The notes: generated from the sequence alone by a model not told the origin. A stretch of DNA of 12,920 nucleotides from Chloroflexota bacterium (GCA_016210245.1 JACQUR010000281.1:1-12920); one strand, 5' to 3'. Counted from the first letter of the stretch, positions 6,315 to 12,820 are shown. Numbers and translations: made by a program.

Positions 6315-7805
6315 ATGATAGCCTGTCGGCTAGCTCGCAGAAGGGAGATGATCGGCATTATCTTCGCACGCTGGAGGAGGCTTGCTGGCTCTGGGGATGC
6401 GAAGGGGCCCGGACGGCGTTGGATTCGTTCGCACTCCCTGCTGGACTCGCTGGTTTCCGGCTCGCTGGCGGCCTTCGGGCTGATGCTGTTCCTGGCCGGT
6501 CCTGTTGCTGGGGGGCTTGCGGTGCTGGGTGGCGGGCTGCTGGCGGCCGAGTTGCTCCTGCGGCGAGCGGCGGCGCCGCTCGCGCTGGGCGGCATCGTGG
6601 CCATCGGCGGAAGCTGGGTCGCGGCGCCCGGGCAGCACGCCCTGGTGCTGGGCCTCTTCTACGTGGCCGCGCTGGCGTTGCCTCTGTCGCGGGGGCGAGG
6701 CGGCGGCATGGCCCTTACGCTGGCGCTCAGCCTCGCCTACGCGGCCGGCTTCGCGAACGCGCACCTGTTGGACGCAGCCGAGCTGCCCTGGTGGCACCTG
6801 TGGCTCAACCTGCTCGGTTTCAGCCTCGCCGCCGCAATCAGCTACGAACTGGCGCTGGGCCGGCGGCAGGCGGAGCAGAGCGCGCGGGAGTTGGACGCTA
6901 GTCTGGCCCAGCAGCTCCTCTTCGCGCAGGACCTGCAGCGCGCGCTGCGGGAGGCGAGGGCGCTGCGGGCTGAGCTGGCGGCGCGAGCCGAAGGCGCAGA
7001 GGCGCTGCACGCCGAGCTGCAACGGGTCGACCGCCAGCGGGAGGAGTTCCTGTCGCTGGTATCGCACGAGCTGCGGCAGCCGGTGGCGGCGATCGCCGTG
7101 ACGGCCGAGGTGCTGGCCGAAACCCCGGGGCTGGATCCGGCCGAGCAGCGGGCGCTGGAACACCTGCGCCACCAGGCCCACTCCCTGGCCCGGCTGGCCG
7201 AGGACGTGCTGGCGGTGGCCCGCCTGGAGAGCGGGCAGTTCCAGCTTCGACCCATGCTGGTGGACCTGGGCGCGCTAGTGGCCGGCCTGGCCCGCGAGGC
7301 GAGCGAGCCCGAGCGGTTGCGGCTGCAGCTCCCGGCGGAGCCCGCGCTGGTCGAGGCAGACCCGGAGCGGCTGGGCCAGGTGGTGGACAACCTGGTGCGC
7401 AACGCCCAGAAGTACTCGCCTCCGGGTACCTCCGTGGATGTGGAGGTGGGAAGCTCGGCCACGGAGGCATGGGTCGCGGTCCACGACCAGGGGGTGGGAC
7501 TGGAGCCCGGCGAGTTGGCCCAGCTCTTCCAGAAGTATGGCCGGGTGCGCAACGAACGCACGGCCCGGATCCAAGGAGTCGGGCTGGGCCTGTATCTGGC
7601 CCGCCTGCTGGTGGAAGCCCACGGCGGGCAGGTCGAGGCCGCCAGCCCGGGTCCGGGCCAGGGGGCGACGTTCACGCTGCGGCTGCCGGGACGGAAGCCA
7701 GAAGGCAGTCGGCTGTCGGCAGTCGGGAGTAGGCGGTCGGGAGTAGGCAGTCGGCAGTCGGCAGCAGGCAGCAGGCAGCAAGCGGAAGGCTATGGCAGGA
7801 AGTAA
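6315..7805 (+). CDS. Membrane-bound sensor histidine kinase
   Basis: 496 aa. About five or six hydrophobic segments fill residues 45-180, with no large extracytoplasmic loop, so the signal may be sensed in or at the membrane. A charged coiled coil (185-240) leads to the HisKA box SHELRQPV with phospho-acceptor H251. The ATPase boxes follow: N box around N363 (DNLVRNAQKYSPPG), G1 DQGVG from D391, F box LFQKYGRV, and G2 GVGLGLYL (421-428). The catalytic domain ends near residue 462; the last ~32 residues (repeated GSR/QS) are encoded by 7-bp repeats. No good ribosome site precedes 6315; ATG 6348 directly abuts AAGGGAG, so the start is uncertain. A TATGAT at 6314-6319 could be a -10 box. The probable partner is the response regulator at 8370. 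Confidence 0.9.
   Translation: MIACRLARRREMIGIIFARWRRLAGSGDAKGPGRRWIRSHSLLDSLVSGSLAAFGLMLFLAGPVAGGLAVLGGGLLAAELLLRRAAAPLALGGIVAIGGSWVAAPGQHALVLGLFYVAALALPLSRGRGGGMALTLALSLAYAAGFANAHLLDAAELPWWHLWLNLLGFSLAAAISYELALGRRQAEQSARELDASLAQQLLFAQDLQRALREARALRAELAARAEGAEALHAELQRVDRQREEFLSLVSHELRQPVAAIAVTAEVLAETPGLDPAEQRALEHLRHQAHSLARLAEDVLAVARLESGQFQLRPMLVDLGALVAGLAREASEPERLRLQLPAEPALVEADPERLGQVVDNLVRNAQKYSPPGTSVDVEVGSSATEAWVAVHDQGVGLEPGELAQLFQKYGRVRNERTARIQGVGLGLYLARLLVEAHGGQVEAASPGPGQGATFTLRLPGRKPEGSRLSAVGSRRSGVGSRQSAAGSRQQAEGYGRK
7707..7793. repeat. Degenerate 7-bp repeats at the 3' end of the kinase gene
   Basis: About twelve consecutive heptamers of the GGCAGTC type (variants GGCTGTC, GGGAGTA, GGCGGTC, GGCAGCA) run through the end of the kinase reading frame and encode its tail. 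They are largely inverted relative to the heptamers at 8303-8367. Confidence 0.75.
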
Positions 7806-7880
7806 TAGGCGGAATGAAGATGCTTCAGCGGAGGAAGTACAATGAGATACCTATGCTGCTGCGTTCTGCCGCCTGCCTAC

Positions 7881-8295
7881 GGGTGCGGGTCACGTTTCCG
7901 CGCGGAGCGCCGGCCTGCCTGGGAGCGCAGGCATCCTGCCTGCGCGGGCGAGCCGCCCCACGCCTGGTTGGCCGACCGGCTCCGGGCGAGCCCGCCCTCG
8001 CCGGGCAGCGGCCTGCCCCGAGGACTCGCCCGGGCCAGCCTCGTGCAGGCTCACGGGCCGTGCGAGCCGGACCTCCACGCGCCGCCGGACGGGCCAGGGC
8101 GTGGGCAGGGCCTCGTGGGTGTGGTGGTGCCGGGCGAGGGCGGGCTCGCCCGAGGCCGGTCGGTCACGGGGCGTGGTGCGGCTCGCCCGCGCAGGCAGGA
8201 TGCCTGCGCTCCCAGGAAGGCCGGCGCTCCCGGCGAGGCCGGCGCTCCCAGACCTGGCCTGTGCCACCTCCCACGCAAAACCATGACCCGCACCC
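7881..8295. repeat. Long interrupted palindrome
   Basis: Three matched blocks in the same nested order define the arms. 7881-7892 pairs with 8284-8295 (12 bp, GGGTGCGGGTCA). 7918-7956 pairs with 8178-8216 (39 bp, perfect). 7983-8002 pairs with 8133-8152 (20 bp, perfect). The central ~130 bp are unpaired. The 39-bp block contains the palindrome GCAGGCATCCTGCCTGC, a motif I recall as common in bacterial intergenic repeats. No transposase is present, so a non-autonomous (MITE-like) or extragenic palindromic element is possible. The right side has a local duplication of GGCCGGCGCTCCC. Confidence 0.8.
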
Positions 8296-8302
8296 CAGGC
8301 CT

Positions 8303-8367
8303 ACTGCCTTCTGCCGGCTGCCGCTTGCTGCCGCCTGCTGCCTGCCGACTGCTTTCTGCCTTCTGAA
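8303..8367. repeat. Degenerate 7-bp repeats just before the response regulator
   Basis: The heptamers TGCCTTC, TGCCGGC, TGCCGCT, TGCTGCC and, after a 3-bp phase shift, TGCTGCC, TGCCGAC, TGCTTTC, TGCCTTC end 2 nt before the response-regulator ATG. They are the inverted counterpart of the GGCAGTC-type heptamers at 7707-7793. Confidence 0.7.
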
Positions 8368-8369
8368 CC

Positions 8370-9032
8370 ATGGCCGCTGAGTCCGTTCGCGTACTGATCG
8401 TCGAGGACCACCGGGTGCTGGCCGAGGGGTTGGAGCTGGCGCTGAGCCGCCACGCCGACCTGCGGGTGGTGGGCCTGGCCGGGACGGTGGCCGAGGCCGT
8501 GCGTCTGGCCAGCCAGCAGCGGCCGCAGGTGGTGCTGATGGACTACTACCTGCCCGATGGCACGGGGGCGCAGGCGGCTCTGGCCGTCCGCCAGCGGGTG
8601 CCCGATGCGGCCGTGGTGATCCTGACCGCGGAGGCGAGCGAAGAGGCGCTGCTGGCTGCGGTGGAGGCCGGGGCGTGCGGCTACCTGCTGAAATCGCTGG
8701 CGGCAGCCCAGGTGGTGCAGGGGGTGCGCCGCGCCGCCGAGGGCGAGATGCTCATCCCCGCCGCCACCCTGGCCGGGCTGGTGGTGCGCCAGCGCCAGCG
8801 GGCGGATCGGGAGTCCGAGCGCGCCCGCCTGCGGGGGCTGCTGACCCCGCGCGAGCGGGAGGTGCTCCAGTTGATGGTCCAGGGCCTGGACAATCGGGCC
8901 ATCGCCGCGCGCCTGGTGGTCAGCTTCACCACGGTGCGCGGATACGTGCAGAGCGTGCTGGACAAGCTCGGGGCCCACTCCAAGCTCGAGGCGGTCGCCC
9001 GCGCCAGTGAGTACCGCCTGCTGGAGCGCTAG
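8370..9032 (+). CDS. NarL/FixJ-family response regulator
   Basis: 220 aa. The receiver domain covers residues ~6-120, with acidic residues E12 and D13 (VEDH), phospho-acceptor D58 (VVLMDYYLPDG), T86 and K108 (YLLKSL). A C-terminal LuxR-type helix-turn-helix (about 152-215) opens with LTPREREVLQLMVQGLDN and has a recognition helix around FTTVRGYVQSVLDKLG. It is probably a DNA-binding regulator phosphorylated by the kinase at 6315. No Shine-Dalgarno sequence precedes the ATG; repeat DNA runs to within 2 nt of it. Translation may therefore be weak, leaderless or coupled. NarL-type regulators usually pair with HisKA_3 kinases, whereas the neighbouring kinase is of HisKA type, so the pairing is inferred from position only. 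Confidence 0.9.
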   Translation: MAAESVRVLIVEDHRVLAEGLELALSRHADLRVVGLAGTVAEAVRLASQQRPQVVLMDYYLPDGTGAQAALAVRQRVPDAAVVILTAEASEEALLAAVEAGACGYLLKSLAAAQVVQGVRRAAEGEMLIPAATLAGLVVRQRQRADRESERARLRGLLTPREREVLQLMVQGLDNRAIAARLVVSFTTVRGYVQSVLDKLGAHSKLEAVARASEYRLLER

Positions 9033-9039
9033 CTCGGAT

Positions 9040-9200
9040 TACCCACCGATCGTACAGGCGAGCCGCCTGTGCCACTCGGCTCCCCATCGGTGGCATGGGC
9101 GGCCCGCCAGTGCCCCTCGGCTCCCCATCGGTGGCACAGGCGGCTCGCCTGTGCCGGCGGCTCCCCATCGGTGGCACAGGCGGCTCGCCTGTGCCGGCGC
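9040..9200. repeat. Tandem ~40-bp palindromic repeats
   Basis: A unit opening GGCTCCCCATCGGTGGCA starts at 9078, 9119 and 9159 (period 41 then 40), with a degenerate partial copy at 9040-9077. The last two copies contain GGCACAGGCG, GCT, CGCCTGTGCC, a perfect 10-bp-arm hairpin with a 3-nt loop. The first full copy is diverged (GGCATGGGCGGCCCGCCAGTGCC). These are REP-like extragenic palindromes lying just after the response-regulator stop. Confidence 0.85.
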
Positions 9201-9385
9201 GCGCGGCCAGCCGGTGATACCAGGTCCGGGTGATTACTGGCGCGTACGGCGGTTTGTGGAGACGCAGAGCCCTCTGGGTGATGGGCGTCCTGTGCCCGCT
9301 GGTCCCAGACGCGGGAGGCTCCGTCGGCGGGCTCCCCGGTTGGCTCGTGCAGCGTGGAAGCTCCACCGCCCGCCCATCTCCTGAC

Positions 9386-9453
9386 TCCACCGTGGGAAGT
9401 ACCCGTCGAGCGGGGCGCGAGCGCCCCGCTCGACGGGTACGTCCCACGGTGGA
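9386..9453. repeat. 33-bp-arm inverted repeat with 2-nt loop
   Basis: Arm 9386-9418 and arm 9421-9453 are reverse complements with one mismatch (an A in the left arm near 9398), separated only by GA. The centre reads GCGGGGCGC GA GCGCCCCGC. Such a cruciform or RNA hairpin is far longer than a normal terminator and has no U tract. It may be a palindromic mobile repeat or a transcription barrier. Confidence 0.85.
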
Positions 9454-9699
9454 CGGTAAACCCTCTGCTGCGGGCCGGCCCACCTGGAGCGTGGCGCCCA
9501 GCCAGGGGAGGCCCGCTCCCATGGCGCACCCGGCCAGACAGCGCGGACAGACCCAGGGGAGTGCTCCCCCTGAGCACGACCCGCGGCGGAGGGGCGGCCA
9601 GCGACGCCTACCCCACCAGCCCTGGTTGGAGGCCTCGGCACTCCGTGGAAGCACGGGCGATCACCCGGATCCAGCATGAATCATTCGTCCCAGCCCACG

Positions 9700-9799
9700 A
9701 ACTGCCGGGGCTGCTTCGTGCAGCTTGGCCAGCCTGGCCGCGAACCCCGGCATAGTTGGTGCGGTTCCATGGGTGCGCCAGCGGAAGGCTGCGCAGGGA
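9700..9799 (+). promoter_or_regulatory. Possible structured RNA leader of tryptophanase
   Basis: A closing stem GCCGGGG (9704-9710) pairs with CCCCGGC (9745-9751) and is extended by AACT (9700-9703) with AGTT (9754-9757) across a 2-nt bulge. It encloses two hairpins, CTGC/GCAG (9711-9723) and GGCCA/TGGCC (9727-9739), giving a three-way junction. A further hairpin (9774-9795, TGCG-C-CAGC against GCTGCGCA) abuts the ribosome site AGGGA (9795-9799). GC-rich DNA forms stems by chance, and I match it to no known riboswitch class. Confidence 0.25.
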
Positions 9800-9808
9800 C
9801 GAACGCAC

Positions 9809-11203
9809 ATGACGCGCGACGAAGTGCTCGGGGCGCTACGCGCCCTTGGGCCGGCCGAGCCGTACCGGGTCAAGATGGTCGAGCCGATCCGCGGCAGTTG
9901 CCGCGCCGAGCGCCAGCAGTGGCTGGCCGAGGCCGACTACAATCTCTTCCGCCTGCCCGCCGAGCGCGTCTGCCTCGACCTGCTCACCGACTCGGGCACC
10001 GGGGCGATGAGCCAGCACCAGTGGGCGGCGCTGCTGGAGGGGGACGAGAGCTACGCCGGGGCGCGCAGCTACTATCGATTCGAGGCCAGCGTGCGCGAGG
10101 TGTTCGGGCTGCCGGAAGTCATCCCCACCCACCAGGGGCGGGCAGCCGAGTTCCTCCTGTTCCGAGAGCTCGTCCGCCCGGGCCAGGTGGTCCTGTCCAA
10201 CACGTTCTTCGACACCACTCGCGCCAACGTCGAAGAGGCCGGGGGACGGGCCGTGGACTTGCCCTGCGCCGAGGCCCAGTTCCCGGGCCGCCCGGCCCCG
10301 TTCAAGGGGAACATCGACCTCGCCCGCCTGGCTGCCATCCTGGCGGAGTCGAGGCCAGGCGAGGTGGCCGCGGTGGTGCTCACTCTCACCAACAACGCCG
10401 CGGGCGGGCAGCCGGTCGCGCTGGACAACGTCAGGGCGTGCCGCCAGCTCTGCCGCGAGCGCAACATCCCGCTGGTGATCGACGCCTGCCGCATCGCCGA
10501 GAATGCCTTCCTCATCACGCAGCGCGATCCCTCGTGCTCGGGCGAGACGGTGGCCCGGCTGGTGCGGATGCTCGCCGACTGCGCGGAGAGCATCACCATG
10601 AGCGCCAAGAAGGACGGCCTGGCCAACATCGGCGGGTTCCTCGCCCTGCGCTCGACCGAGCTAGCCGAGCGGATCCGACAGCGCATGGTCGTGACCGAGG
10701 GCTTCGCCACCTACGGCGGCCTGGCCGGGCGGGACCTGGACGCGATCGCCGTGGGGCTCCGGGAGGTGCTGGATGAGGCGTACCTGGCCTACCGGATCGG
10801 GCAGGTCTGCTTCCTGGGCGATCTGCTGCGCGGGCTGGGGATTCCCATCGTCGAGCCGCCGGGCGGCCACGGTCTGTTCGTCGATGCCGGGGCCTTCTTG
10901 CCGCACCTCCCGCCCGCGCAGTTTCCGGGGCAGGCCCTGGCGGTGGCCCTGTACCTCGAGGCCGGGGTCCGGAGCTGTGAGATCGGCTCGGTGATGTTCG
11001 GCCTGGACCCCACCGGGCGGCGTCCCGAGCTGCTCCGCCTCGCCATCCCCCGACGGGTCTACAGCAACACCCAGTTGGCCATGGTCGCCGCGGCCATGGC
11101 CAGGCTCCAGGAGCAGCGCGAGGCGGTCGCCGGCATGCGCCTCGTGTACGATCCTGGAGTGCTCCGCCACTTCACCGCGCGCTTCGAGCCGATGAGAGTG
11201 TAG
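9809..11203 (+). CDS. tnaA: Tryptophanase (tryptophan indole-lyase)
   Basis: 464 aa, close to the 471 of the E. coli enzyme. A PLP-dependent enzyme, tryptophanase splits L-tryptophan into indole, pyruvate and ammonia in the cytoplasm. Family blocks are unmistakable: YRVKMVEPIR (19-28), DLLTDSGTGAMS, PTHQGRAAE, TNNAAGGQPV, and MSAKKDG with the PLP lysine (probably K268). The sister enzyme is tyrosine phenol-lyase. Three specificity positions separate them (Thr124, Arg381, Phe448 in Citrobacter TPL; Asp137, Ile396, His463 in E. coli TnaA). This protein has D135 (FFDTT), I392 (CEIGS) and H454 (LRHFTA), all tryptophanase-type. Start 9809 has AGGGA 9 nt upstream; an in-frame TTG at 9725 has none. 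No tnaC-like leader or tnaB permease is seen. A perfect inverted repeat begins at its stop codon. Confidence 0.93.
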   Translation: MTRDEVLGALRALGPAEPYRVKMVEPIRGSCRAERQQWLAEADYNLFRLPAERVCLDLLTDSGTGAMSQHQWAALLEGDESYAGARSYYRFEASVREVFGLPEVIPTHQGRAAEFLLFRELVRPGQVVLSNTFFDTTRANVEEAGGRAVDLPCAEAQFPGRPAPFKGNIDLARLAAILAESRPGEVAAVVLTLTNNAAGGQPVALDNVRACRQLCRERNIPLVIDACRIAENAFLITQRDPSCSGETVARLVRMLADCAESITMSAKKDGLANIGGFLALRSTELAERIRQRMVVTEGFATYGGLAGRDLDAIAVGLREVLDEAYLAYRIGQVCFLGDLLRGLGIPIVEPPGGHGLFVDAGAFLPHLPPAQFPGQALAVALYLEAGVRSCEIGSVMFGLDPTGRRPELLRLAIPRRVYSNTQLAMVAAAMARLQEQREAVAGMRLVYDPGVLRHFTARFEPMRV

Positions 11204-11268
11204 ATTTGAGATTTGAGATTTGAGAGTGCAGATTTCACTCTGCACTCTCAAATCTCAAATCTCAAATC
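11203..11268. terminator. Perfect 30-bp-arm inverted repeat between convergent genes
   Basis: Arm 11203-11232 and arm 11239-11268 are exact reverse complements around a 6-nt loop (TTTCAC). Each arm contains three tandem GATTTGA heptamers plus GAGTGCAGA. The repeat starts at the last base of the tryptophanase stop and ends one base before the stop of the opposing LuxR gene, filling the whole gap. A bidirectional terminator is the natural reading, though there is no classical U tract; the heptamer build links it to the other repeats here. Confidence 0.6.
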
Positions 11269-12168
11269 TCAGAGCAATCCCTGCCGGATCGCCATCACCG
11301 CGGCCTGGGTCCGATCGGCCACCCCGAGCTTCTCGATGATGCTGGCGATGTGGTTCTTGACCGTGTTCGGGCTCAGCCCCAGGCGGTGGCCTATCTCCTT
11401 GTTGATCAGCCCCTCGACGATCAGTTGGAGCACCTGGCGCTCGCGCTCCGTGAGCTTCTCGTGCGCCGAGGCTGCCACCGGCTCCGGCTCGCGCCGCAGC
11501 TCCGTGGCGAACTCGCGGATCGTCTGCCGCAGTATGCCCGACAGGACCTCCTTGAGCTTCTCCTCGCTCACCGAGCCGCTGCGGCTGCGTTGCTCCGCCT
11601 GGAGGCGCAGGAACTTGTCCACGAACAGCTCCAGCCGGCGCTCCTTGCGCGCCAACTCCTCGTACAGCCGCGCGTTCTCGATCACGATGGCCGCCTGGTT
11701 CGCCAGCAGGTCGAGCAGGCTGATGGTGCCCGAGGGCAAGTCACGGGTGCTGTCCACCGTGTTGATATTCAGCACCCCCACCAGGCGGCCAGCCACTCGG
11801 AGCGGCAGCACCAGGGAGCGGTCCACGTCCTGGGGGTAGTCGGAGGCGATGGCGCTCGACGGGCTCAGACGCCCGTTGAGGACCAGCGCCCCGCCGCTGC
11901 GCAGCGCCCGCCCGGCCACGCTCGCCGTGGCCGGCTGCCGCTGGCCCAGGATGATGTTCGCCCGAGGGCCGACGGCCGCCACGACGGCCAGTTCCTCGCT
12001 CTCGGGCGTCAGCAGCATCACCGAGCCAGCGTCGCCCTGCGCCAACTCCATGGCCGAGTGGATGATGCGTTCCAGGACGGGTTGCAACCGCAATGTGGCG
12101 GTGAATGTCTCCCCAATCTCGGACAACGCCTGCAGCACCCTGACTCGGACGTCGACTTGCTCCAGCAT
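11269..12168 (-). CDS. GAF-domain LuxR-family transcriptional regulator
   Basis: 299 aa from ATG 12168. Residues ~10-165 form a GAF sensor domain (ELAQGDAGSVMLLTP; RSLVLPLRVAGRLVGVLNI), followed by a helical, probably coiled-coil stretch (LLANQAAIVIENARLYEEL onward). A LuxR helix-turn-helix ends the protein (about 235-299: LTERERQVLQLIVEGLINK, then LGLSPNTVKNHIASIIEKLG). It lacks a receiver domain, so it probably responds to a small ligand or redox state. An in-frame TTG at 12204 has no ribosome site; TTGACG there could instead be a -35, with a poor -10 (TAGCCT, 12181-12176) 17 bp on. That would start RNA at about the ATG and make the message nearly leaderless. The gene converges with tryptophanase and diverges from thioredoxin; its targets are unknown. 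Confidence 0.88.
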   Translation of the reverse strand: MLEQVDVRVRVLQALSEIGETFTATLRLQPVLERIIHSAMELAQGDAGSVMLLTPESEELAVVAAVGPRANIILGQRQPATASVAGRALRSGGALVLNGRLSPSSAIASDYPQDVDRSLVLPLRVAGRLVGVLNINTVDSTRDLPSGTISLLDLLANQAAIVIENARLYEELARKERRLELFVDKFLRLQAEQRSRSGSVSEEKLKEVLSGILRQTIREFATELRREPEPVAASAHEKLTERERQVLQLIVEGLINKEIGHRLGLSPNTVKNHIASIIEKLGVADRTQAAVMAIRQGLL

Positions 12169-12219
12169 AGCCACAAGGCTACTCGGCGCGCGCGGGGCCG
12201 TCAAGGGGGGAACTCTGAG

Positions 12220-12293
12220 GGGCTTGCGCAGCGGGTTGGCGCTGCCTACCCCTTGGGGTTGGCTCTCTGCCCCTTTGCTCGCTGCGCAAGCCC
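12220..12293. repeat. 14-bp inverted repeat in the LuxR/thioredoxin spacer
   Basis: GGGCTTGCGCAGCG (12220-12233) and CGCTGCGCAAGCCC (12280-12293) are exact reverse complements separated by 46 bp. The intervening DNA holds a smaller stem, ACCCCTTGGGGT. It lies between divergent start codons, so it could be a regulatory hairpin in the thioredoxin leader or an extragenic repeat. Confidence 0.55.
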
Positions 12294-12393
12294 GGAGGCC
12301 GGAAGGCGGCCAGGTGGGAATACCGAGCCGGGCGCGGGCGTTGAAGTCACTGAACCGAGCTTCGACGCCACGAAGCTCTGCAAGGAGGGACCG

Positions 12394-12720
12394 ATGGCAA
12401 AGCCAATCGCCGTGAGCGACGCGACTTTTCAGCAGGAAGTGCTCGGCGCTTCTACACCCGTGCTAGTGGACTTCTGGGCCGAGTGGTGCGGCCCCTGCCG
12501 CATGATGGCGCCCGTGCTCGAGCAGGTGGCTGCCGAGCAGGACGGGCGGTTGACGGTGGCCAAGCTAGACGTGGACGCGAACCCCGAGACCGCGCAGCAG
12601 TTCGGGGTGTGGAGCATTCCTACCTTGATCCTGTTCAAGGGTGGGCAGCCGGTCGCCCGGCTGGTGGGCTACATGCCCAAGGTCCAGCTCGTGCGCCAAC
12701 TCCAGCCCTCCCTCAGCTAG
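12394..12720 (+). CDS. trxA: Thioredoxin
   Basis: 108 aa, the full length of a classic cytoplasmic thioredoxin, which reduces protein disulfides using electrons from thioredoxin reductase. The active site is WCGPC (W31, C32, C35) after VLVDFWAE. The cis-proline is P76 in SIPT, and LILFKGGQPV and a VGYM segment (commonly VGA) follow. No signal peptide or membrane anchor is visible. The start is fixed by AAGGAGG (12382-12388) 5 nt before ATG 12394; a longer open frame upstream is antisense to the LuxR gene and not real. It appears monocistronic, with hairpins following its stop codon. No reductase gene is adjacent. Confidence 0.95.
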   Translation: MAKPIAVSDATFQQEVLGASTPVLVDFWAEWCGPCRMMAPVLEQVAAEQDGRLTVAKLDVDANPETAQQFGVWSIPTLILFKGGQPVARLVGYMPKVQLVRQLQPSLS

Positions 12721-12721
12721 C

Positions 12722-12820
12722 GCTCTGTGCCTCATGAAGTGAGGGGTAGGCCGGTGGGGCTGGCGTCTCTGCCCGCCCGTGCGTGCCAGCGCCCATCCAT
12801 CAGTTCACGCCTCACAGAGC
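12722..12820 (+). terminator. Long imperfect hairpin downstream of thioredoxin
   Basis: GCTCTGTG (12722-12729) pairs with CACAGAGC (12813-12820), enclosing further partial pairing that includes GCTGGC with GCCAGC. A competing hairpin uses TCACAGAGC (12812-12820) with GCTTTGTGA nearby downstream, one mismatch. No U tract is seen. It is the only terminator-like structure after the thioredoxin stop. Confidence 0.35.

Larger units (their letters stand above)
7806..8369. other. Gene-free spacer between kinase and response regulator
   Basis: No credible coding sequence is seen. The open frames here are Arg/Pro/Ala-rich translations of repeats, on both strands. The spacer holds a long imperfect palindrome (7881-8295) and the right-hand heptamer repeats (8303-8367). 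There is no clear promoter or ribosome site before the response regulator. Confidence 0.7.
9033..9808. other. 776-bp spacer before tryptophanase
   Basis: No supportable gene is seen; open frames on both strands are low-complexity Arg/Pro/Gly-rich and mirror each other. It contains tandem palindromic repeats (9040-9200), a region with several short stems (9210-9380), a 33-bp-arm hairpin (9386-9453), unremarkable sequence (9454-9695) and a possibly structured leader (9700-9799). I found no clear sigma70 promoter for the tryptophanase gene. Confidence 0.6.

Noticed and set aside
7814..8380. Open frames on both strands within the kinase/regulator spacer
   Set aside because: They translate a palindrome and heptamer repeats, so both strands give mirrored Arg/Pro/Ala-rich peptides.
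9040..9200. CRISPR array
   Set aside because: The units are contiguous 40-bp tandem repeats with internal palindromes and no unique spacers, and there are no cas genes.
9230..9679. Overlapping open frames on both strands in the tryptophanase spacer
   Set aside because: They are low-complexity and cross the 33-bp-arm palindrome. No motif, ribosome site or codon pattern supports them.
9755..9775. T-box-like word TGGAACCGC on the minus strand
   Set aside because: No gene follows on that strand, and no specifier stem or full T-box consensus surrounds it; a chance match.
9676..9808. A tnaC-like leader peptide before tryptophanase
   Set aside because: A frame from ATG 9676 contains one Trp but runs past the tryptophanase start without a stop, and lacks the short Trp/Pro layout of tnaC.
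9809..11203. Tyrosine phenol-lyase
   Set aside because: The three positions that mark that enzyme (Thr, Arg, Phe) are Asp, Ile and His here, as in tryptophanase.
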